Assembly (NCBI GenBank): GCA_031269355.1
Contig: JAISZG010000011.1
Span: forward strand, 1 to 37,125
Source: Oscillospiraceae bacterium
GTDB taxonomy: Bacteria; Bacillota; Clostridia; Christensenellales; Aristaeellaceae
Length of the DNA: 37,125 bases
Direction: 5' to 3'
Shown here: positions 1-7,348 of the stretch, one piece after another
How the letters are laid out: each line of letters starts with the position of its first letter
Numbering within the stretch: the stretch's first letter is position 1
Program-made: the position numbers and the translations under genes
Notes under the pieces: generated by a model
Told to the model about the DNA's origin: nothing
The model's input: the letters and a program-made list of their open reading frames with translations, nothing else
Databases searched by the model: none

Positions 1-190
1 GACTTCGAGAGAGAGGGGTGGGTCCGGGAGGGGGGAGAGGGCAGGGCCCTTTCCCCCCTCCCGGTGGGTTTTTGCTTCTTTTTCCCCGGAGAAAAAGAAG
101 ACCCCCCAAATAAAAAACCAACCCCTTTCACGAACCCCTAGACCCCTATTCCCCAACCCTAAGGTTCCTCCTCCCAATCCCCGAGTCCAG
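1..190 (+). repeat. Long GC-rich dispersed repeat, copy C1 (cut by window edge)
   Basis: The first ~100 bases are nearly identical to 7046-7150 and to the reverse complement of 6386-6486. Similarity continues more loosely to about 185. The sequence alternates purine-rich and pyrimidine-rich blocks and contains a hairpin in which CTTCTTTTTCCCC faces GGAGAAAAAGAAG. No RBS or convincing ORF is present. The copy begins at base 1, so its left part probably lies outside the window. Confidence 0.85.
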
Positions 191-203
191 GTTAGCCTAT
201 CAC

Positions 204-240
204 GAAAAACTGCCGCAGGGACGGCTCACGCCGTCCCTGC
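204..240 (-). terminator. Rho-independent terminator of the SSS transporter gene
   Basis: On the minus strand an 11-bp perfect stem (GCAGGGACGGC at 230-240 pairing with 215-225) closes a 4-nt loop. It is followed within a few bases by a run of five T (plus-strand A at 205-209). It lies 24 bases past the transporter stop codon. Confidence 0.8.
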
Positions 241-263
241 CCCATCTTTTGTATATCCTAAAG

Positions 264-1802
264 CTACCTTAGCTCCTTTAGGTGTTCACGCGCTTTGACA
301 GTGGCGGTCGCTTCATAGCAGGAGAAGCACGCGTCCAGATGCGCGGAATTCGGCTTGCGCGTAACCAGGCTGACCAGAGGCACCAGCACGCAGCCCGCCA
401 GCATAACGAACGCGCCGGCGTTGATAGGCGATTGCAATGCGACCGGGAACGAGCTGCGGAAGAATATATTCAACAACATAACGGCAGTCGCGAATATGAA
501 ATTTACCCACACCGCCGCGGCGGTCACCCCGCGCCAGTACAGGCCGTACAGGAACGGCGCTAGGAACGCCCCCGCCAGCGCGCCCCAGGATACGCCCATC
601 ATCTGCGCGATAAACGTAACCGAACTTTTATATTGCACTATGGCGATCGCGGAGGATATTATGATGAAAACCGCGATCAACAGCCTGATCGTAAGAAGCT
701 GCCTGCGCTCATCCATTTCTTTTATGAAATTGTTCTTAAGGAAATCCAGCGTGAACGTGGATGCGGAACTCATTACAAGCGACGACAGCGTGGAAATGGA
801 CGCCGCGAATACAAGCACGATTACTATGCCTATAAGCAGCGGCGCGAAATTCGAAAGCATCGTCGGTATAACCGCGTCGTATCCGTTGGCCGCGACGTCC
901 ACGCTGAACAGCCGCCCAAATCCTCCAAGGAAGTAACAGCCGCCCGCGACAATCACCGCGAAGAACGTGGAAACGATAGTGCCCGTGTTAATATTTTTTT
1001 CCGAGCGAATTGAATAATACTTTTGAACCATTTGAGGCAGACCCCACGTTCCCAGCGAGGTCAATATTACCACGCCCATCAGCCCGAGCGGATCCGGACC
1101 GAATATGGACGCGAATACGCCGGGTGTGCTGGATACGGCGGGATCCTGCACGCGGGCGAGCGCGTCGAGGGATAAAAGGAATCCGCCGTTCACTCGCAGC
1201 ACTGCTGTGATAATCGTACCAATGCCGGCGAGCATTATAATCCCTTGTATGAAATCGTTTACCGCCGTGGCCGTATACCCGCCGACGATTACGTATATCG
1301 CGGTAATCACCGCCATCGCGATTATACATATGGAAAAATCCACGTGAAACGCCATCGCGAACAGGCGTGATAATCCGTTGTAGAGCGACGCGGTATATGG
1401 TATCAGAAATATAAACGTTATGATTGACGCCGCGATTTTGAGGTTCCGTGCGTTATATCTTTTGCCAAAGAAATCGGGCATAGTCGCGCTGCCCAGGTGG
1501 TGCGTTATTATTCTTGTGCGCCGCGCAAGCACAACCCACGCGAGCAACGAGCCTATGAACGCGTTGCCAAGCCCTATCCACAGGGCGGAAATGCCAAACC
1601 GCCAGCCAAACTGCCCCGCGTACCCAACGAACACTACTGCGGAAAAATAGGATGTTCCATATGCGAACGCGGTTAGCCACGGCCCCACCGCGCGCCCGCC
1701 CAACACGAAATTGTCGACGGTATTGTTGCCCTTGCGCGCGGTCAGTCCAACCGAGACTGTGACGACGGTAAACAGCGCGAGCATTGAAATTATTACCCAC
1801 AT
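264..1802 (-). CDS. Sodium:solute symporter (SSS family), predicted tyrosine-regulated transporter
   Basis: This is an integral membrane protein of about 512 residues with 12-13 hydrophobic segments, in the usual size range for the SSS (PutP/PanF/SglT) family. Family-like features are the N-terminal GLTARKGNNTVDNFVLGGR segment, the following FAYGTSYFSAVVFVGYAGQ segment, and an IYVIVGGYTATAVNDFIQG segment near residue 175, which resembles the conserved SSS signature. It should import a solute with Na+. The frame opens at 1820, but AGGAGGAAG sits 9 bases before the ATG at 1802 (MWVII), so the shorter start is preferred. A T-box with a UAC (Tyr) specifier precedes it, so expression should rise when tRNA-Tyr is uncharged. 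Tyrosine or a related compound is therefore the best substrate guess, an inference from regulation only. A terminator follows directly, so the gene is monocistronic. Confidence 0.88.
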   Translation of the reverse strand: MWVIISMLALFTVVTVSVGLTARKGNNTVDNFVLGGRAVGPWLTAFAYGTSYFSAVVFVGYAGQFGWRFGISALWIGLGNAFIGSLLAWVVLARRTRIITHHLGSATMPDFFGKRYNARNLKIAASIITFIFLIPYTASLYNGLSRLFAMAFHVDFSICIIAMAVITAIYVIVGGYTATAVNDFIQGIIMLAGIGTIITAVLRVNGGFLLSLDALARVQDPAVSSTPGVFASIFGPDPLGLMGVVILTSLGTWGLPQMVQKYYSIRSEKNINTGTIVSTFFAVIVAGGCYFLGGFGRLFSVDVAANGYDAVIPTMLSNFAPLLIGIVIVLVFAASISTLSSLVMSSASTFTLDFLKNNFIKEMDERRQLLTIRLLIAVFIIISSAIAIVQYKSSVTFIAQMMGVSWGALAGAFLAPFLYGLYWRGVTAAAVWVNFIFATAVMLLNIFFRSSFPVALQSPINAGAFVMLAGCVLVPLVSLVTRKPNSAHLDACFSCYEATATVKAREHLKELR

Positions 1803-1852
1803 AGCCTGCTTCCTCCTCATGTTTTCTCGCGGGGGTTTACGAAATCCGCACA

Positions 1853-1891
1853 GGGTGCGGGGCGGCGGCGATAGCCCCGCATTAATGGAAA
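1853..1891 (+). repeat. Palindromic repeat family A, copy A1 (intergenic)
   Basis: It begins GGGTGCGGGGCGG and ends AGCCCCGCATTAATGGAA. These are the same ends as the copies inside lacZ (7501-7560) and the TIGR00300 gene (15335-15367). This copy lies in the transcribed spacer between the T-box terminator and the transporter start codon, opposite to the gene's direction. Confidence 0.75.
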
Positions 1892-1897
1892 TTTATA

Positions 1898-2183
1898 TAA
1901 AAGAAAACACCCCTGGCAAATAAACTGCCAAGGGCGGTTCAACCGCGGTACCACCTTCGCTTTCGCGCGGACTTACGAACCGCGCGCTTGTCGGGCACAA
2001 ACATGCCTCTGCGCTTTAACGGGCGCTCGCGTCGCCTCCTACAGATCGCGCAAGCGATTTTCAGGGCGCAACTCTCGGGATGTATTCGCGCTTCCTCGAT
2101 CGCGCCGACTTGCACCAACCGTCGGTTCTCTGAGCGAACGATTACGAAGGCTACTTGTTCCCGGTCATCATCCTTAATATATG
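1898..2183 (-). promoter_or_regulatory. T-box riboswitch, UAC (tyrosine) specifier
   Basis: Read on the minus strand, the hallmarks come in order. A 5' AGTA (loop E) element is followed by a Stem I distal arm with CAGAGAACCGAC and GGTTGGTGCAAGTCGG. The 3' side of the specifier loop is GAA-TAC-A, closed by TCCC pairing with GGGA; the specifier codon is at 2082-2084. The T-box sequence AAGGTGGTACCGCGG lies at 1943-1957. Its TGGT bulge would pair with an A discriminator base, as tRNA-Tyr has. A terminator stem (about 1910-1936: CCCTTGGCA with TGCCAGGGG) is followed by TGTTTTCTTTT. Uncharged tRNA should stabilise the antiterminator and allow transcription of the transporter. Confidence 0.93.
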
Positions 2184-2189
2184 TTCTGT

Positions 2190-2218
2190 ATTATATGCGA
2201 GCAGGTCGGAAATGTCAA
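2190..2218 (-). promoter_or_regulatory. Sigma-A type promoter of the T-box/SSS transcript
   Basis: On the minus strand there is a perfect TTGACA (2213-2218), a 17-base spacer and a perfect TATAAT (2190-2195). Transcription would start near 2183, just ahead of T-box Stem I. Confidence 0.9.
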
Positions 2219-2251
2219 CATATTTTTTAAATTATATTATTATAAATTAGA

Positions 2252-2281
2252 TTGACAATATGTCCTTGTTATGGCGCATAT
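2252..2281 (+). promoter_or_regulatory. Possible divergent promoter for the XRE regulator gene
   Basis: TTGACA at 2252-2257 is followed after 18 bases by GCATAT, a weak -10. A perfect TATAAT also occurs at 2371-2376 but lacks a good -35. The 1803-2519 gap otherwise holds repeat A1, the T-box, and repeats A2a/A2b. A short coding-like stretch at about 2310-2400 is discussed under findings. Confidence 0.4.
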
Positions 2282-2402
2282 GTTGGTTGATATGCACAAG
2301 CAACCGTAGGTTGCGGAGAAATATTTACGCTGCAAGCGCCAGGTTCTTCCGCAACCGGGGCAATTGCTGATATAATAAACGCATTGGACAGTGCGGGTAT
2401 GC

Positions 2403-2508
2403 GACGCGCGCGGCCCCATTTAATTCGGGGGCGTCGGGGCAGAGTCCCCGCACTAGCGGGTACGGGGCGCAATCCCGTCTCGTTCGGGGGCAGTACCCCG
2501 TCTAAAAG
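2403..2508 (+). repeat. Palindromic repeat family A, tandem copies A2a and A2b
   Basis: Two diverged copies lie head to tail. The first (about 2403-2456) contains GGCCCCATTTAATTCGGGGG and CAGAGTCCCCGCACTAGCG. The second (about 2458-2508) runs from GGGTACGGGGCG through TCTCGTTCGGGGGCAG to CCCCGTCTAAAAGG. Both keep the family layout of two GC palindromes joined by a TTCGGGG-type centre. The 3' end of the second copy runs into the AAAAGGAGGAGGG ribosome binding site of the next gene. Confidence 0.7.
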
Positions 2509-2519
2509 GAGGAGGGCTT

Positions 2520-3290
2520 ATGACCGCAGGCGTTCGATTGCTGGCCCTACGCAAACAGAACGGGCTTTCACAAGAGGAACTGGCGGAGCGGCTTGGGGTG
2601 ACGCGTCAAGCCGTCTCCAAATGGGAGAGAGGCGAAGCGCTTCCCGATACGGAAAACTTGATTACGCTCGCGCGGCTGTATCGGGTGTCGCTGGACGAGC
2701 TTCTGCTGGGAGATGCCGCCGAGAAACATAACGGCGAAGATTCCGATTCCGAATATTCCGGCTCAGAATATTCCGAAGCTGAATATACGCAGGTCGATTT
2801 CAAGGCGGACGCAGAGGCTCTATACGCGCAGCCGCATGACGAATCCGCAGACAGGCTCGTTCGCGCAAATTTCAGCGCGGAAGCCGACGGGCGCGGCGCG
2901 ACCATATCCGCGAATACCGACGTCGCTCCGCGAGATAAAAGCTATTACGAGTTCAACATCGCGGGCATGCATTTCAGATTGAGCCACGCGCAATTTCCCT
3001 ATCCGGTTTTCGTGACTATTTTCTATCTCTTCCTCGGCTTTGTATTCAGTTGGTGGCACCCCTCCTGGATTTTGTTCCTGACGATTCCGCTGTATTATAC
3101 GGTGCCCGACCTGAGCGGCAAGGATAACAGGGAGAAGGCGCGGGAACTGCTCAAGTTTCCATACCCCGTCGTATGCGCTATCGCGTATCTGATGATCGGG
3201 TTTTTATGGAATTGGTGGCACCCCACCTGGCTGCTGTTTCTTACGATACCGCTTTATTATATTTTTCTGGCGAGCGTCGAGAAAAGCTGA
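2520..3290 (+). CDS. XRE-family regulator with duplicated two-helix membrane region
   Basis: The protein has 256 residues. Residues 5-60 form a Cro/CI-type helix-turn-helix (LSQEELAERLGVTRQAVSKW, then LPDTENLITLARLYRVSLDELL), the form typical of Bacillota regulators. A Ser/Glu/Tyr-rich linker (about 70-95) repeats SEYS/AEYT units. The C-terminal third contains two copies of a ~35-residue unit. Each starts FPYPV, crosses the membrane, passes a WWHP(S/T)W turn and ends LFLTIPLYY, giving about four membrane helices. DNA binding by a membrane-tethered regulator is inferred; no ligand is evident. The start is set by AAAAGGAGGAGGGCTT directly before the ATG. Nothing next to it suggests a target except the divergent transporter. 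Confidence 0.88.
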   Translation: MTAGVRLLALRKQNGLSQEELAERLGVTRQAVSKWERGEALPDTENLITLARLYRVSLDELLLGDAAEKHNGEDSDSEYSGSEYSEAEYTQVDFKADAEALYAQPHDESADRLVRANFSAEADGRGATISANTDVAPRDKSYYEFNIAGMHFRLSHAQFPYPVFVTIFYLFLGFVFSWWHPSWILFLTIPLYYTVPDLSGKDNREKARELLKFPYPVVCAIAYLMIGFLWNWWHPTWLLFLTIPLYYIFLASVEKS

Positions 3291-3310
3291 ATGCACCCGC
3301 TTCCACCGAG

Positions 3311-3340
3311 AAAGCCGCGCGATTGTATCAGCGCGGCTTT
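3311..3340 (+). terminator. Terminator-like hairpin after the XRE gene
   Basis: AAAGCCGCGC (3311-3320) and GCGCGGCTTT (3331-3340) form a perfect 10-bp stem with a 10-nt loop, 20 bases after the stop. The following GCGCTGTTTG is only weakly T-rich, so termination may be partial. Confidence 0.6.
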
Positions 3341-3478
3341 GCGCTGTTTGCCGGTAAAAAGGCTTGCCGGGAATGAAACCGCAATTCGCAATCGTCCTAT
3401 AATTTGGAACGGGTATCGCGTTTTACCGGTTTATTAATACATAAAATATTTCGCGAACATACGCGGCGGGAGGACAGC

Positions 3479-4855
3479 ATGCGCAAAATGCCCAAATATA
3501 ATCCTATTAAAAACGGCTCCCGGAATTCTCCGGATCGCCGAGATCTGGCGATGGGCTTTATGGCCGTGGTTCTGATACTATCATTGATGGCGTGCGGGGT
3601 GGTTGCGCTTGCGATTACGGGCTTGTTCGCGCCGGCTCAGCTAACCAATCCGCTTATCGAAACGCCGGAGGATCGGCTAAATATAAGCCCGCCGCCGACG
3701 TTCCCGCCGTCCGCGTCCGTACGTACGCTCGCCGCGCTTGGCGCGATACGTGCGAACCCGATCTTCCAGATAGCGTCGTCATCCGGAAAAAAGAGCGGAG
3801 TTAGCGAAGAGCAGCGCCAGCAGATAGAGCAGGAAACCCTGGATAAGAATCTTCAAACATATTCGCTGATCAGCGACTCGTGGGAAGTGGACGATATATT
3901 AAATATCGTCGAGGATATTCCGGCGTTCTTCGTGCCGGAGCAGAGCAAGGTAACGGTTAAGAAAAGCGAGCTTGATCCCAACCCCGCGCTGCCTGACGAC
4001 TGGATCAATATACTATTGCTGGGCACGGACGACCGTAAAGCGGATGCCAGCGACGGGCGCACCGACGTAATGATCGTAGCCTCCATAAACCCCTCGACCG
4101 GCGAGATCAAGCTAGCGTCGCTCGCCCGCGATATATACATTGAAATTCCGATGCTTACCGGGAAAAACCGCCTTAACGCCGCGCACGCGTTCGGCGGGCC
4201 AAACCTTATTATGAAGGCCGTAAACACGCTGTTCGATTTAAACGTAACGCGTTACGTGCGGGTGAATCTGCACGGGCTGGTGGATATAATCGGAGTGTTC
4301 GGCGGCATGACAATAGAGCTTATACCGGGCGAGGCCGAGCAGATAAACTATAACGTAGCGGTATCGGAAGATTTCGAGGGCTTCGAGAAAAACGAGGATC
4401 GCGTTCCGCTGAAGAAGGATCAGGTCGGCTTGACCAAGCTGGATCCGCTGCAGACGCTGGGCTACGCCCGCATCAGGCATTTGGACAGCGATTTGAATAG
4501 AATAAACCGCCAGCGCGTGGTGCTGGATCAATTGCTTAATATGGCGATGTCGAACGCGTCGCCCGCGAGGATACTCCAGTTGGCGAATATTATGATGCCA
4601 TATACGGCCACGAATGTTCCTATATCCGACATTGTTCGCATCGGCGCGTCGGCGGTGGTGGTGGGTATTCAGCCGATGCAGTCGCTGTCAATTCCGATGG
4701 ACGGGAGTTTCCGGTACGAACAGGCGGATGAAAATTCCATTTTCCAGGATGACCAGGAGGAGAGCAAATCCGTATTGGCGATCAACCTGAACGCGAACAA
4801 GGAAGCGCTGCACACGTTTATTTATGGGCAGTACATTCCCCGCCCCGCAAACTGA
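3479..4855 (+). CDS. LytR-CpsA-Psr (LCP) family cell-wall glycopolymer ligase
   Basis: The protein has about 458 residues: a short basic cytoplasmic tail, one membrane helix (about 24-50) and an extracellular LCP domain. Family motifs are visible: INILLLGTDDR at the domain start, DGRTDVMIVASINP, LASLARDIYIEIP, NRLNAAHAFGG, and the Arg/Asp-rich YARIRHLDSDLNRINRQR near the C-terminus. LCP enzymes move lipid-linked glycopolymers such as teichoic acid or capsule precursors onto peptidoglycan outside the cell. The frame is open from 3404. However, GGGAGGACAGC directly precedes the ATG at 3479, and the upstream 25 residues look non-coding, so the later start is used. The stop overlaps the next start (TGATG), which implies translational coupling. 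Confidence 0.93.
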   Translation: MRKMPKYNPIKNGSRNSPDRRDLAMGFMAVVLILSLMACGVVALAITGLFAPAQLTNPLIETPEDRLNISPPPTFPPSASVRTLAALGAIRANPIFQIASSSGKKSGVSEEQRQQIEQETLDKNLQTYSLISDSWEVDDILNIVEDIPAFFVPEQSKVTVKKSELDPNPALPDDWINILLLGTDDRKADASDGRTDVMIVASINPSTGEIKLASLARDIYIEIPMLTGKNRLNAAHAFGGPNLIMKAVNTLFDLNVTRYVRVNLHGLVDIIGVFGGMTIELIPGEAEQINYNVAVSEDFEGFEKNEDRVPLKKDQVGLTKLDPLQTLGYARIRHLDSDLNRINRQRVVLDQLLNMAMSNASPARILQLANIMMPYTATNVPISDIVRIGASAVVVGIQPMQSLSIPMDGSFRYEQADENSIFQDDQEESKSVLAINLNANKEALHTFIYGQYIPRPAN

Positions 4856-5604
4856 TGCCCGCGCTTGAATCGTACGACCGCGCGCTGACATACTCATACG
4901 CGCCGGGCGTGTTCCCGTCGATCGAATGCTTGAAGCGCCGTCCGACCCTCGCGCGGCGGCTGCTGATTCACTCGCGCTCGGAATCGAACGCGGGCGTTCA
5001 TGAATTGCGGGAGATGTGCGGCGCGCTGGGTATTCGGGAGGAGACCGCCGATCGCGCGCTGCGCAAATTATCTCACAAGGATAATTGCTACGCCGCCGTA
5101 GTGTTTGATAAGCCGACCGACGCGCTCGATCCCTCGCGCTCGCACGTGGCGCTGGATCGCCCATCTGATTATGGAAACCTGGGAACCATACTGCGCAGCC
5201 TGGCCGGGTTCGGGTTTAATGATCTCGCGATATTTGAACCGGCGGCGGACGTGTTCGACCCGCGGGTAGTTCGCGCGTCCATGGGCGCGATATTCGCGAT
5301 GCGGATTCAGTCGTTTCGGGATTACGCCGCTTATCGCGCGGTATATCCCGATCACGCGATTTTTCCGTTTATGCTAGGCGCGTCGCGGGAGCTTCCCGAA
5401 CTCAGTTGCGTGCGGTCTCCGTACGCGCTTATATTTGGCAATGAAGGCGAGGGTCTTCCGGAGAGTTTCATCGGCGAGGGCACGCCGGTTCGCATCCCGC
5501 ACACTGGAGATATCGATTCGCTGAACCTGGCGGTGGCGGTATCCATAGGAGCGTACGCGTTTTGCCAGGCGGAAAATAATACGTCGAGGAGAGACGGATT
5601 GTGA
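4855..5604 (+). CDS. SpoU/TrmH (SPOUT) family RNA 2'-O-methyltransferase
   Basis: The protein has 249 residues, typical for the family. The first ~95 residues resemble the substrate-binding N-terminal domain. The SPOUT knot follows with its three motifs: motif 1 DRPSDYGNLGTILRS with the conserved Asn and Arg, motif 2 YALIFGNEGEGLP, and motif 3 VRIPHTGDIDSLNLAVAVSI. The protein should methylate the 2'-OH of a nucleotide in rRNA or tRNA with S-adenosylmethionine; the exact target cannot be told. It starts inside the stop codon of the LCP gene and ends overlapping the next start by four bases, so these three genes are one coupled unit. Confidence 0.9.
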   Translation: MPALESYDRALTYSYAPGVFPSIECLKRRPTLARRLLIHSRSESNAGVHELREMCGALGIREETADRALRKLSHKDNCYAAVVFDKPTDALDPSRSHVALDRPSDYGNLGTILRSLAGFGFNDLAIFEPAADVFDPRVVRASMGAIFAMRIQSFRDYAAYRAVYPDHAIFPFMLGASRELPELSCVRSPYALIFGNEGEGLPESFIGEGTPVRIPHTGDIDSLNLAVAVSIGAYAFCQAENNTSRRDGL

Positions 5605-6206
5605 GCGTATTGGGCAAACCTGAGGAATTGAGCGAATCGTTTATTGAGGATTGCGCGCGGAGCATGCGCGATGCCATAGGCGAGCTTATCGAACGCGGTA
5701 AGCTAGCGGCGGGGCAGAGTCACGCATTGGAAGAATGCGGCTTGCTTGTGATCGGCTGTTCCACCAGCGAGGTCGCCGGAAACCGCATAGGCACGCGCGC
5801 GTATCCGTCGCTCGGCGGAGCGCTCGCGTTAGCCGCGATGGACGCATGCGCGGCTAGTGGGGTATTTCTCGCCGCGCAGTGCTGCGAGCATCTTAACCGC
5901 GCGCTTGTCGTGGAGAGCGCGGCCTGGCGGGCGCTGCGCCTTGATAGGGTTCTGGCGGTGCCCACTCCGCAGGCTGGCGGCGCGTTCGCCAGCGCGGTTT
6001 ATCGCGCGATGCGAGAGCCTGTTCTAGTAGAGCGCGTTCAGGCGGACGCCGGTATGGACGTAGGCGGAACGCTGATTGGTATGCATTTGCGCCGCGTAGC
6101 GGTGCCTGTGCGGCTGGCGGTGGATTCGATAGGCGCAGCTCGCGTAGCGTTCGCGACTACGCGTCCGCCGTATACGGGCGGCGAGCGCGCGTCATATAAG
6201 AATTAA
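5601..6206 (+). CDS. UPF0340 (TIGR01440, YwlG-type) family protein
   Basis: The protein has 201 residues with a GTG start overlapping the previous stop. It matches the UPF0340 pattern: an N-terminal helix with LGELIE-like spacing (here AIGELIERGKLAAGQ), LLVIGCSTSEVAGNRIGT, LAAQCCEHLNRALVVE, then VQADAGMDVGGTLIGMHLRRVAVPVR near the end. The family is widespread in Bacillota, often near glyA or upp, and has no established biochemical role. A conserved Cys-Glu-His-Leu-Asn stretch suggests a metal or nucleophile site (inference). Here it is the last gene of the LCP-methyltransferase unit. Confidence 0.88.
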   Translation: MSVLGKPEELSESFIEDCARSMRDAIGELIERGKLAAGQSHALEECGLLVIGCSTSEVAGNRIGTRAYPSLGGALALAAMDACAASGVFLAAQCCEHLNRALVVESAAWRALRLDRVLAVPTPQAGGAFASAVYRAMREPVLVERVQADAGMDVGGTLIGMHLRRVAVPVRLAVDSIGAARVAFATTRPPYTGGERASYKN

Positions 6207-6256
6207 ATAAAGATGATTTAAGGGGAGCGCTCGGAGCCGCGTTGCTTCGCTCCTTT

Positions 6257-6282
6257 GGGAGGGGGACTTCTGTCCCCCTCCC
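6257..6282. other. Perfect 10-bp inverted repeat at the edge of element C
   Basis: GGGAGGGGGA, a 6-nt loop and TCCCCCTCCC, 50 bases after the UPF0340 stop. It could terminate that operon, but no T-run follows. It could instead belong to the outer end of the adjacent palindromic element. Confidence 0.5.
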
Positions 6283-6283
6283 A

Positions 6284-7255
6284 ACCTCCTCTCGGGGATT
6301 GGGACGAAGGGACGAGGAACCTTATGGTGGGGGAATAGGGGTTTTTGGGTTTTGGAAGAGTGGTAGGTTTATTAGTTGGGGGGTTCTTCTTTTTCTCCGG
6401 GGAAAAAGAAGCAAAAACCCACCGGGAGGGGGGAAAGGGCTCTGCCCTCTCCCCCCTCCCGGACCCTCCCCTCTCTCTCGAAGTCTTAGTCGGGCACGGG
6501 CAGTCCTTATTCTTGGACTACGGGGCTCTAGAATAGGCAGCTCCTTTCGACAGGGCTATGTCTCTTTTCCCTGAAACTCCGCGCGCGCCTAAAGGCACGC
6601 ACGGACTTCCAAGGTTTAGCATGCGGCGGTCGCTTCGCCTGGTTATGGTGTTATTTATAATCATCTTGATGGGTGTGCCTATAAATTGTAATTCGTATAA
6701 GTACCTGCCGCTTATATAATGGTGTAGTTATATAATTATAAGATGATGCCGCATCTATATCGGTTTGGCTTCATAAACAACTGTAAGATAGTACCGCATC
6801 TCGACCGGGTTGGCTTTATAAACAATTATAAGATGGCTCAGCATCCATGACAGTTTGGTTTCATGAACAATTATAAGATGCCATTATAAACAGGCGAAGC
6901 GACCGCCACGTGATAAACCTTGGAAGTCCGTGCGTGCCCTTAGGCGCGCGCGGACTTTCAGGGACAAGAGCAACAGCCTGTCGAAAGGAGCTGCCTATTC
7001 CAGCTCCCCGTAGTCCAACAATAAGTACAACCCGAGCGCGGCTACGACTTCGAGAGAGAGGGGTGGGTCCGGGAGGGGGGAGAGGGCAGGGCCCTTTCCC
7101 CCCTCCCGGTGGGTTTTTGCTTCTTTTTCCCCGGAGAAAAAGAAGAACCCCCCAACTAATAAACCTACCACTTTTCCAAAACCCAAAAACCCCTATTCCC
7201 CAACCATAAGGCTCCCCTCGTCCCCCAAAACCCAAAAACCCCTATTTCCCAACCC
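6284..7255. repeat. Long imperfect palindromic element (arms C2 and C3), non-coding
   Basis: The left arm (about 6284-6680) is repeated as reverse complement in the right arm (about 6885-7255). Matching blocks include the purine/pyrimidine-rich C repeat, a GGACTACGGGG block, AATAGGCAGCTCCTTTCGACAG, a GGCACGCACGGACTTCCAAGG block and GCGGTCGCTTCGCCTG. C3 is also nearly identical to bases 1-105. The 7175-7260 end duplicates a CCAAAACCCAAAAACCCCTA stretch. Small frames inside are Gly/Pro-rich, have no RBS and occur because the repeat is conserved, so I see no gene. It resembles a non-autonomous, MITE-like or extended palindromic mobile element; no transposase or target-site duplication was recognised. 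It fills the gene-free interval 6207-7416. Confidence 0.8.
6739..6884 (+). repeat. 45-bp tandem repeat at the centre of element C
   Basis: Three units start at 6739, 6784 and 6829, with a partial fourth at 6874. Each begins TAAGAT(G/A), contains a GCATC block and TTTGG or TTGG, and ends CAT(or TAT)AAACAA-TTA. Units are about 70-80% identical. The spacing is exactly 45 bases each time. A related TAATCATCTTG (reverse complement of the start motif) occurs near 6659, so both orientations are present. Confidence 0.85.
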
Positions 7256-7287
7256 TAAAGCCCCACGTCCAAACCACCTCCGGAATA

Positions 7288-7348
7288 ATGTCGGGTATGT
7301 CGGGGCGATTTTGGGGCGATTTCGGGGCGATCCCGACATACCCGACAT
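7288..7348. repeat. 17-bp perfect inverted repeat enclosing three 11-bp-spaced direct repeats
   Basis: ATGTCGGGTATGTCGGG at 7288-7304 is exactly inverted at 7332-7348. Between the arms GGGGCGAT occurs at 7302, 7313 and 7324, at 11-base spacing. It lies 69 bases beyond the lacZ stop codon. It could end lacZ transcription, although there is no T-run, or bind a protein on one face of the helix. Confidence 0.8.

Noticed and set aside
264-1820. Longer SSS start at 1820
   Set aside because: The first ATG codes through the AGGAGG sequence itself (MRRKQA), which is the RBS for the next ATG at 1802.
6739-6884. 45-base repeats considered as a CRISPR array
   Set aside because: Units are contiguous with no unique spacers, vary between copies and have no cas genes nearby.
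6861-7235. Conserved Gly/Pro-rich frames in the C repeats (with words such as GKRSKNPPGG) that appear in each copy
   Set aside because: They have no RBS, occur on both strands because the DNA repeat is conserved, and are low-complexity. The DNA, not the protein, explains the conservation.
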